Shown: one piece after another, positions 53,846-60,931 of the stretch
Position numbering within the stretch: the stretch's first letter is position 1
Layout of the letters: each line of letters starts with the position of its first letter
DNA from: Pontiellaceae bacterium B1224
GTDB lineage: Bacteria; Verrucomicrobiota; Kiritimatiellia; Kiritimatiellales; Pontiellaceae
NCBI GenBank assembly: GCA_029432815.1
Contig: JAROBA010000005.1
Coordinates: 62,001-126,000, forward strand
Direction: 5' to 3'
DNA length: 64,000 nt
Made by a program: the position numbers and the translations under genes
The notes under the pieces: generated by a model
Seen by the model: only the letters and a program-made list of their open reading frames with translations
Databases searched by the model: none
Told to the model about the DNA's origin: nothing

Positions 53846-53878
53846 ACTCATAAACCGCGTGATGTAGAAATTGGGACA
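53846..53878 (-). promoter_or_regulatory. TGTCC-N20 promoter-like element of the GH86-like/GH43 unit
   Basis: Minus strand TGTCCCAATTTCTA, then TTATGAGT exactly 20 nt after TGTCC; 38 bp before the chosen start codon. Confidence 0.55.
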
Positions 53879-53895
53879 ATGCGTCCATCTTTTTT

Positions 53896-54000
53896 TTATT
53901 CAGCAATGATTCGATAAAACACAGAGCCCTCGTTGGAGGTTTTGATCCTGATTTGAGAGCTCTCCTTTAACGATGGGATACCGAATTCAATAGTGATGGA
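53896..54000 (-). pseudogene. Orphan C-terminal tail remnant, in frame after the 54001-54648 gene
   Basis: After the TAA at 54001-54003 the same frame continues for 34 codons and ends EGSVFYRIIAE then TAA. The ending is the FYRV/FYRI-type tail of the exported proteins at 4895, 33076 and 47264. The gene before it is a SurA-like chaperone, which would not normally carry such a tail, so this is more likely the last piece of a lost gene than a read-through product. Confidence 0.5.
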
Positions 54001-54648
54001 TTACGGCTCGCCCAGATCTGAACGTAGACTTGTCGATGCTCCGACCTGTTCAGCAATCAGCTGATTCAGCGTTTGTTTTTCCAGCGTCACCGGCATATTC
54101 ATCATTTGCTCTTGGATCGTTTCCTCCTGCAATGCATCCCGGCCCTGACTTTCGACATCCGCAAGAAACGTCTTCAGATGGTTCTGCATATTGGTCAGTT
54201 TATATTTGTAGAGCTGAGCGGGTGAATATGCCAACGGCCCATAAAGAACGCGCCCCTCCGTCCTCCCTTTTGCCCGGGCCGCATTGATCTGCTCACAAAC
54301 GTTTCCAAACCCAGGAAAAGGAAGTTGCTCGGCAAGCTCATGCTTCAACGCCAAAACCTGAATCGCCTTGGATCGCCGGCAGGATTCCAGCGACCGTTCC
54401 ATCAGTAGCTCCAAAGGTACTTCATCCTCATAATACTGTAGCCAGTTGTCTCCAGACAGATCTGCCTGATGCCGGGTCTTAAAATGAACCGCCACCAACG
54501 CCACCTGATCGCGAATATGAAAGGTGACCTCTTCGGCATAAATCGGCACATCGCCAAAATGTGCCACGACGGTGTTCGGATCAACGGCAGCCGAAACGGT
54601 TGCTGATAGAAATAGAAATGCAACTATACGCATGATGAATGGTTTCAT
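54001..54648 (-). CDS. SurA-like periplasmic chaperone/peptidyl-prolyl isomerase-type protein
   Basis: About 215 residues from the ATG at 54648 (MKPFIMRIVAFLFLSATVSA, signal peptide), 10 bp after the upstream gene's stop; a longer frame to 54684 would overlap that gene. The opening TVVAHFGDVPIYAEEVTFHI is the SurA_N pattern (a 'VVA.VGD..I...E' strand-helix), followed by helices as in the chaperone core. There is no parvulin catalytic domain; the protein is too short for one. Expected role: folding or holding exported proteins in the periplasm, which suits its place next to very large exported beta-helix proteins. An FYRI-type tail remnant follows in frame after its stop codon. Confidence 0.6.
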   Translation of the reverse strand: MKPFIMRIVAFLFLSATVSAAVDPNTVVAHFGDVPIYAEEVTFHIRDQVALVAVHFKTRHQADLSGDNWLQYYEDEVPLELLMERSLESCRRSKAIQVLALKHELAEQLPFPGFGNVCEQINAARAKGRTEGRVLYGPLAYSPAQLYKYKLTNMQNHLKTFLADVESQGRDALQEETIQEQMMNMPVTLEKQTLNQLIAEQVGASTSLRSDLGEP

Positions 54649-54658
54649 ATGCGCCTCA

Positions 54659-57600
54659 TCAGGGTTGAACTTCGTGTGGTCCAATGTCTGTTCCTGAATC
54701 CGCCGGAACTGGGTTTCCCCAGAAATCGCGCGTCACACCGGCGATCGTCGCACCGGCATTTATACAGGGCGATCCAGCCTGCAGACAGTAGCCCCACAAC
54801 CGTTCGGGATCACTCATATCGATTTTATACGCACCGGTCCCCGGGGCGGACAGCAACGGATCGTCGGTCACGGGGCTGGGGTCTGAACCCCAGGCGGGTA
54901 TGCCGAAATAGGCATTATGGCTAAAATCCGTATTCACGCCGGCCCCCACCCCCGATCCGAAATAGCCGCCGTTTTCAAAGTAGAAAATGTTGTTTATAAA
55001 ATCGGTGTTATGAGGCGTGCGGTTTTCTGCAATCAGCTGGGCATCTGTGATGTGCGGCCCGGCATAGTAGATATTGTTATAGATCTGTACATCCTCACAT
55101 TCAGTAGCGGAATTAAACCCAAAGAAACAGAAGCCATGCTGGTCGTTCTGGGAAATATTATAGCGGACAGCCACGCCCTTATTCCATCGCTTCATAAGCC
55201 CGATGCACCACATGTTGTCGTGACTGTAGTTGTACTGATAGGTCGTATCACGCGCGTTATAATCCGCGTCAAATCCACCGCGGTCAGCCCCATCGTAGCC
55301 GACGTTTCCATACGCTTCGTTGTGCTGCGCCGTGAAGCCGACGGTATGAAAATTAAACAGGCTATGCCCCTTGTTGGCGCGACTGCTGTTCGCCAGAACA
55401 TTGTATTCGGCCAGCGCATTCACGCTCATACGGATAATCATGTTATTGCGATCGGTGTCATTGATAAAATTATGCGCCACATACACCCCGGTCCAAAGAT
55501 AATTGGTATTCCCGGTAGCGACACTGACAAAACTGGAGTCAAACCCGAGTCCGACGCCTCCCGTTTTTTCAATGGTATTTCCGACAATCTGAAGATCATT
55601 GATCATTGTATCGCGGTCGCCATAGGTATGCACATGGATGCCGCCGTGGCGTTTGGCGATATCGGGATCAGAATCCAGCGTCGTTCCATTCACATCATGC
55701 ACATAACAGTTTTTAATGTAGATGTGATCCATCACGGCCTCCGGCCGGTCGTCATCCGTTTCGATATAGATGCCCTTGAGCTTCCCTTGATGATCGTCCG
55801 AACCATCCGTGTTGGTTACCTCGATGTTATGGACTTCCCAATGCTCCACATTATACAGATGAATCGCCGAGACCGAATCCCCCAGCGCATTGATAATCGG
55901 CATCGGACCGGTTCCATAATTTCCGATCACAATCGGGCGCCCCGGGATACCGCTGCCCTGCGGAGCAAACATACCGCTGAAAATGGCTCCGCGCTTGAAT
56001 AAAATCTGATCGCCGGGCGAGAAGGTAAAGCTCTTGTAGGTGTTAAAGTCCGCCTGATTATCAATGTGATAAACCGTTCCCGTTGTATTTTCCGTGACAC
56101 TCAACTCAACAAACAAGTGCTCAACATCATCCGTGGACTCAACCGCTTTTATCATCCCGCTGTTGCGGCTCGCATGCTCGCGTGACACGGAATCAACAAC
56201 AACGGGCACTCCATCCACAAGGTTGGTTAAAAACTGCACGTCATATTGCAGATACGGATCATCGTTGCGCAGCGCGGTTAAATAGCTGACCTCATCGCTT
56301 TCCGTATCGACTTCAAAAGCCGGGATTCCGGGCGCGAGCAAATGACCGGAATCCGACAGGACAACGGGTTCAGCATCCGCAAGGGTCGGATTCATCAGCC
56401 AAATATACTCCGACGAATTGGGAACCCCGTCTCCATCGGGATCCGCATCCCGATCCGCATCTGCCCCCTCGAGCATATAGTCCGACACAAACTGCTCGTA
56501 CGAAGCCAGGCCGCTGAGGGCCGTTCCATTCGTGGGAGCGCCGGCAGTCGTCGGCAGACCGACAGTGATGTACAGGGTCGTCGTATCGGCACCGGTCACT
56601 CCATCATCAGCCTTTACGGTCCAGCTGCTCACGCCAATATCACTGGAGCTCGGACTACCGGAAAGCGTTCCGTCGGTCGCGATGGTCAGCCAGTCCGACC
56701 CCGGTCCGGAAAAGCTTCCGGGAACCTTGGTAAAGGTGATCGGATCAAAATCAGGATCCGATGCATGATCGTTCAAATCTCCATGATAGTTTTGGGATAC
56801 TACCCCATCTGTAACGGGAAGCGGATTCGAGGTCCAGACCGGCGGAGCAGGCGGTGCCTGTTCCGCACCCGAAAGCACCAGCAAAGCATCGCGGGCATCA
56901 ACCTTCAGCACATCATCTTGATAAAAGGCCCCACCGGCATAAAAATCGCCCACGGCGGATCCGGATCGTCTCCACTTGAAGTTGCCCGTGGCGGAAAGAT
57001 CGGAGGTATCAAAATAAACGGCATAATGGGCTCCCGTATTCAGACTCAACGAAGTGGCCAATGCGATCGATAGAAGGTCGGTACCGCTGGACGCCGGCAC
57101 TTCAAACGTTTCTGACAGCAGTGTGGTTCCGGGGATCGAAATCGGCTCGGCCTCGGGATCTGCAACTTCAAAAATATGCAGCGTCACCGTGGCTTCGGAT
57201 GCCGCCTCATAAACAAGATGGATGGCATCCACCTCGGACGGCACTGTGGGACTCACCGTCTGGGCCATGTTGGATGTTGCGGCCTGACTAAAGGCTCCGT
57301 CAACCGTTGTTCCTACGCGCAACACCGCATTTGACAGCGTATCAAACGTGGAATCATCACCGACCGTAATCGCTACCGGCGCTATGGCTCCGGAAAGAGC
57401 AAGCAAGGCGTCACGAGTGCCACCGGAAACCATTTTGATGGAGCCATCTTGATAAAAAGATCCTCCGGCATAAAAATCGCCGGCCCCCGACGATCGACGC
57501 CATTCAAAGATGCCCGATGCAGAGGCATCGGATGTATCCAGATAGATTGCATAGCCGGTTCCTGCATCCAGCTCCAGCGGGCTGTCCAACGCGATCGACA

Positions 57601-57982
57601 GAAGATTCTCTGCACCGGATGCCGGCACCTCGAACGTTTCTGTCACCAGCGTAGTTCCAGGGACCGCAATTCCGCCGGACTGAGGATCAGCCACTTCAAA
57701 GATATGCAGTGTAAGGGTGGCGGCAGATGCGGACGAATAAACGAGATTCACCGCATCAATACTGACATATTCATCCGGCGAAATCGTTTGAGCCATATTG
57801 AGCGATGTCTTCTGACTATAGCCCCCCTCGGCCGTCGTTCCCACGCGCACAGCAATATTCGGCAAGCTATCAAACGCCGAGTCATTATCCGTGGAAATCG
57901 TTACGGCCGCCTGAAGCGAACCGCAGGCCAGCAACCAGGACAGCAGGACAAATATAAAAGGCTTACCGTTTTTTTTCAGCAT
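54659..57982 (-). CDS. Fused exported protein: two sandwich domains, Ig, TSP3/tail, then beta-helix
   Basis: 1107 residues; signal peptide (ending GSLQA). Two tandem sandwich domains (~27-205 and ~207-380) share LHIFEVADP, GDFYAGG and RDALLALSG and resemble the PEP-CTERM protein at 39947. A putative-Ig domain (~385-480, PVTDGVVSQNYHGDLND) and a TSP3 linker (DADPDGDGVPNSSEYIWLMNP) lead to a tail module ending VEHLFVELSVTEN near residue 645. There such proteins normally end, but this one runs on into a complete beta-helix domain (VYHIDNQADF, GDQILFKRGAIFSGMFAPQG, RGGFDADYNARD, NYSHDNMWC) like 29985-31469, without its own signal peptide. This looks like a fusion of two neighbouring genes. The beta-helix part would be a lyase or hydrolase. 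It is followed by the SurA-like gene. Confidence 0.8.
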   Translation of the reverse strand: MLKKNGKPFIFVLLSWLLACGSLQAAVTISTDNDSAFDSLPNIAVRVGTTAEGGYSQKTSLNMAQTISPDEYVSIDAVNLVYSSASAATLTLHIFEVADPQSGGIAVPGTTLVTETFEVPASGAENLLSIALDSPLELDAGTGYAIYLDTSDASASGIFEWRRSSGAGDFYAGGSFYQDGSIKMVSGGTRDALLALSGAIAPVAITVGDDSTFDTLSNAVLRVGTTVDGAFSQAATSNMAQTVSPTVPSEVDAIHLVYEAASEATVTLHIFEVADPEAEPISIPGTTLLSETFEVPASSGTDLLSIALATSLSLNTGAHYAVYFDTSDLSATGNFKWRRSGSAVGDFYAGGAFYQDDVLKVDARDALLVLSGAEQAPPAPPVWTSNPLPVTDGVVSQNYHGDLNDHASDPDFDPITFTKVPGSFSGPGSDWLTIATDGTLSGSPSSSDIGVSSWTVKADDGVTGADTTTLYITVGLPTTAGAPTNGTALSGLASYEQFVSDYMLEGADADRDADPDGDGVPNSSEYIWLMNPTLADAEPVVLSDSGHLLAPGIPAFEVDTESDEVSYLTALRNDDPYLQYDVQFLTNLVDGVPVVVDSVSREHASRNSGMIKAVESTDDVEHLFVELSVTENTTGTVYHIDNQADFNTYKSFTFSPGDQILFKRGAIFSGMFAPQGSGIPGRPIVIGNYGTGPMPIINALGDSVSAIHLYNVEHWEVHNIEVTNTDGSDDHQGKLKGIYIETDDDRPEAVMDHIYIKNCYVHDVNGTTLDSDPDIAKRHGGIHVHTYGDRDTMINDLQIVGNTIEKTGGVGLGFDSSFVSVATGNTNYLWTGVYVAHNFINDTDRNNMIIRMSVNALAEYNVLANSSRANKGHSLFNFHTVGFTAQHNEAYGNVGYDGADRGGFDADYNARDTTYQYNYSHDNMWCIGLMKRWNKGVAVRYNISQNDQHGFCFFGFNSATECEDVQIYNNIYYAGPHITDAQLIAENRTPHNTDFINNIFYFENGGYFGSGVGAGVNTDFSHNAYFGIPAWGSDPSPVTDDPLLSAPGTGAYKIDMSDPERLWGYCLQAGSPCINAGATIAGVTRDFWGNPVPADSGTDIGPHEVQP

Positions 57983-58032
57983 GTTGAGATGCCCCTTCTT
58001 TGGTGATAATTAAACGTTAACACGTATGATGA

Positions 58033-58394
58033 CTATTCTGCCGAAACGTTGAGTTGCATGAACTGCTGCGCCTCAACATCGGTCGGAACCCTGTTGGTTA
58101 CTATCTCGTACTTTGCATCAAAAGGCGAGCTCCCTGCCTCTTCGGTGACATGGGTGATCGATGAGGAAATGAGATTGGTGGTTGCTCCAACCCTATAGGC
58201 GAGTTCAAGCGCATTGTGGTCAGCGTCAGTCCATCCACCGTCGATACGGCATTTGAGCATGCAACGTTATCCAGGTCGGACCCGTTGTTGAAATCAAAAA
58301 CCACAGCTGCCTGCGTAGCCTGAACGACCAACATACCCCCCGCAACCAATGCGGCGGGCAGATAAATTGTTATGTTGTCTAGTAACAGTCTCAT
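58033..58394 (-). pseudogene. Decayed recurrent-module protein with large internal deletion and frameshift
   Basis: The ATG at 58394 gives a good signal peptide (MRLLLDNITIYLPAALVAGG ... ATQA) and the first ~30 residues of the recurrent module (VVFDFNNGSDLDN, GLTLTTM). The frame then leaves the family. One base out of frame the conserved C-terminal module follows: ELAYRVGATTNLISSS, YEIVTNRVPTDVEAQQFMQL, ending NVSAE. About 300 residues, including the rest of the module and the TSP3 linker, are missing at roughly 58200-58215. A clear relic of a gene like 38149-39759. Confidence 0.8.
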
Positions 58395-58466
58395 ACGTAT
58401 TGATACTTTGCACCAAGCATGATTGGGCACTTCGATGAGTATAAAAACCGTCTGATGTTATGCAAA

Positions 58467-60137
58467 CTACTCTATACTCATCAGCGCATCTGCATAACGA
58501 CGTCCCAGCTCGCGCTGGCTGGCGGAATCGAAATGAGTGCCGTCCTGCGTGGTCAGACCCTCAGTGGTTGCGACCGCTGTGTTTGGCAAGAGAGTTGGCA
58601 ATAGGATGATGTAGTCGTTGATCGGACGCTCTTTCACTTCGGGGGTCACATCGTCCTGTTCCAGCTGTCCGGCAACAAACGGCAGATCAGGGTCGCCCAG
58701 TTCTGTCCGCAGGTCTGTAATCATCGTCGTCAGCGTGCCCATGTAGGTGTTGGTCTGGCTACTGTTGCTTTCACCCTGATGCCAGAGAATACCCGCCAGT
58801 CGTCCGCCATCTTCCACTGCTGCCAGCGCACGACTCACCGCTTCCTCATAGTAGTGGTCTCCTTTTTCCCAATCGTTGATATTGGTGCCACCCCGTGCAT
58901 TCACTACCAAACCAATGTTGATGTCCGGGCGCACCTCGTGCATCCGCAAGGCAAAGCCATAGCCCGGATTCAACTGCTGCATTTCGAGATCCTTACGAAT
59001 GGTGGAATATTGGTTCAGCGGATTGGTGGCCGGCTCCCACTCTTCGCTGAAATTAAAGAGCTCACAACCTTCAATCTCCCCCATATCTCCGGCTTCCATG
59101 GGTCCGCGCCCCGCCATATTGGACTGCCCAATCAACAGATAGATTTCGCGTTTCTCAACACCCACCTTAACAAAAGCCGACGTGGCCCCAGTCACAGCAG
59201 CGGTGACGGAGGTCTGAGTTTCCAATCCCTGGATATTATTTTTTACCGTTTTCCAATCTTTGGAAAGGTCGGATAAATTTGTGCTGACCACGATGCTGTA
59301 GCATTTTCCAGTGACCGACTGCCACGATACGACCTGATTGGTATCCGACGTTCCAACAGAATCCACGATTAACACGGAGGTGGCATTCGTGGGCACCGTA
59401 CCTGCCAGATATTCCTCTCCAGCCGTCAACTTATCCCCATCGGTATCGCTGCTTTCTGCGAGCAGATAATCTTCGGTCGTTTCCAACCCTTGGAAATAAA
59501 GGTCCAGCCAAGCATAGGGCGTTCCGCTTGCCGTTTCGGTCAAAATTACGGCATTGGTCACTGCATCCACCGTTAAACTCGATATCCGGAAATCGTGGCT
59601 TTCAACTTCCGTTGACTCTGCAGAGGTATTCGCGAAGGTGATCAGCGTTCCGGCTGAAACAAACGTATTGCTCAGGCTGTAAACATCAGCTGATCCACCA
59701 TCGTCATTGAGGACCATCGTTGAAAAGGCGGGGGAAGAAATTGTCATCACCGAATTTATGTCCAGACTGGCCAGATCAATTTCCGACAGATAGACGTCTG
59801 CGTCGAAAAAAAAGACCCACGCCTCCCCCGGATCAAAATCCCGCGCATCATTCCCCGCATTCGGCGGTGTAGTTTTGGAATTAACGCCTAAATTACCGGC
59901 TGATATAATGTTGGTCCTATGGACGACCCCTGTGGAAGCAAGCGAACCATCCCAGCCTACAATCTCAACCGTCGTAATCGTGACCCCGTTCGTCGTCATG
60001 GTTGCATTGATTCCCGCATTGTCCAGGCCGGTTCCATTCTCAAATTCATAGGTGACGACTACGGCGTCTGCATTCAACCCGCATAAAAACGCACCCAGCA
60101 GCGCCAAGGCCCCATTTTTCAACTTTAAATTCAACAT
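58467..60137 (-). CDS. Recurrent module and tail fused to a SASA-type carbohydrate esterase
   Basis: About 556 residues from the ATG at 60137 (MLNLKLKNGALALLGAF, signal peptide ending LNADA); a longer frame to 60194 would overlap the previous gene. Recurrent module ~25-190 (GLDNAGINATMTTNG, TTVEIVGWDGSLASTG, DFDPGEAWVFFFDADVYLSE, MTISSPAF). TSP3-like linker (SSDTDGDKLTAGEEYLAGT) and tail module with VVSWQSVTGKCYSIVVSTN, ending TSAFVKVGVE near residue 335. Straight after this comes an esterase domain: REIYLLIGQSNMAGRGP (Ser), VVNARGGTNINDWEKG, GILWHQGESNSSQ, QDGTHFDSASQRELG (His). The esterase is related to 20825-21613. It should deacetylate sugars while held by the binding module. Two exact palindromes lie inside (59251, 59481), the second read as FQGLE. 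Confidence 0.85.
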   Translation of the reverse strand: MLNLKLKNGALALLGAFLCGLNADAVVVTYEFENGTGLDNAGINATMTTNGVTITTVEIVGWDGSLASTGVVHRTNIISAGNLGVNSKTTPPNAGNDARDFDPGEAWVFFFDADVYLSEIDLASLDINSVMTISSPAFSTMVLNDDGGSADVYSLSNTFVSAGTLITFANTSAESTEVESHDFRISSLTVDAVTNAVILTETASGTPYAWLDLYFQGLETTEDYLLAESSDTDGDKLTAGEEYLAGTVPTNATSVLIVDSVGTSDTNQVVSWQSVTGKCYSIVVSTNLSDLSKDWKTVKNNIQGLETQTSVTAAVTGATSAFVKVGVEKREIYLLIGQSNMAGRGPMEAGDMGEIEGCELFNFSEEWEPATNPLNQYSTIRKDLEMQQLNPGYGFALRMHEVRPDINIGLVVNARGGTNINDWEKGDHYYEEAVSRALAAVEDGGRLAGILWHQGESNSSQTNTYMGTLTTMITDLRTELGDPDLPFVAGQLEQDDVTPEVKERPINDYIILLPTLLPNTAVATTEGLTTQDGTHFDSASQRELGRRYADALMSIE

Positions 60138-60174
60138 CACACTCCTCGAATCATTCTCATGCTTTTTCCTGATA

Positions 60175-60825
60175 TCATTGTGCAATAATACCAAGCGTTT
60201 CCGATTCTGCTGCGGTAACCACTCCCACTCTCAGGCTCGTGATGCGGAAATCATGACTTTCATTAGCCGTCGATTCTGCTGAGGTGTTCGTAATTGTGAT
60301 CGGTGTTCCGGCTGAAACCATCGTCTTTCCAAGGCTGTAAACATCCGCTCTTCCGCCGTCGTCGCTGATAACTAACGCAGGGAATCCTGGGGATGAAATT
60401 GTCAATTCTGAATTAACGTCCAGACTGGCCAGGTCCACCGCCAACAGGTAGATATCCGCGTCGAAGAAAAAAGTCCACGCTTCGCCCGGATCGAAGTCCC
60501 GTGCATCGTTACCTGCATTCGGCGGAATCGTTTTAGAATTAATGCCCAGACCATTCGCATTCCCAACGATATTCATTTTATTTACTATCCCCGTAGAGGC
60601 GAGCGTTCCATCCCAACCGACAATTTCAGCGGTCGTAATCGTCAGTCCATTCGTGGTCATCCTGGCATTGATCCCGGTGTTATCCAGATCGCTTCCATCC
60701 CCAAATTCATAGACCACTTCGGTTGCTGCAGCACTCATTCCGCAGAGAAGCGTCCCCATCAGCACCCAGTCGCTAACCTTCAACCTTAATTTTTCCAATG
60801 TTTGAATCATAACCTGATGTCTCAT
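60175..60825 (-). CDS. Stand-alone copy of the recurrent module (truncated duplicate)
   Basis: 216 residues: signal peptide, then only the recurrent module (~35-200), closely alike to the N-terminal part of the following gene: DLDNTGINARMTTNGLTI, AEIVGWDGTLASTGIVN, NAGNDARDFDPGEAW, LTISSPGF, ADVYSLGKTMVSAGT, SAESTANESHDFRITSL. It ends in VTAAESETLGIIAQ, where the sister copy continues into TNAVILTETASGTP and its TSP3 linker. So it is a partial tandem duplication that kept a full module but no linker, tail or enzyme. It could still be a secreted binding protein, or be on its way to decay. The sister gene's start follows after 37 bp. Confidence 0.75.
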   Translation of the reverse strand: MRHQVMIQTLEKLRLKVSDWVLMGTLLCGMSAAATEVVYEFGDGSDLDNTGINARMTTNGLTITTAEIVGWDGTLASTGIVNKMNIVGNANGLGINSKTIPPNAGNDARDFDPGEAWTFFFDADIYLLAVDLASLDVNSELTISSPGFPALVISDDGGRADVYSLGKTMVSAGTPITITNTSAESTANESHDFRITSLRVGVVTAAESETLGIIAQ

Positions 60826-60931
60826 TTTTATTTAAAACCAATTGCCCATTTCCAATATGACCGCATTATTTATGACCATAGGATTCGAGGTTGGCCCCGT
60901 ACTGCTGACATTTTAAGAATTCAATTCGATG

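Noticed and set aside
53896-54003. Programmed stop-codon read-through of the SurA-like gene into the FYRI tail
   Set aside because: A chaperone of this type is not expected to carry such a tail, no read-through signal is visible, and chance in-frame placement is one in three. Decay is simpler.
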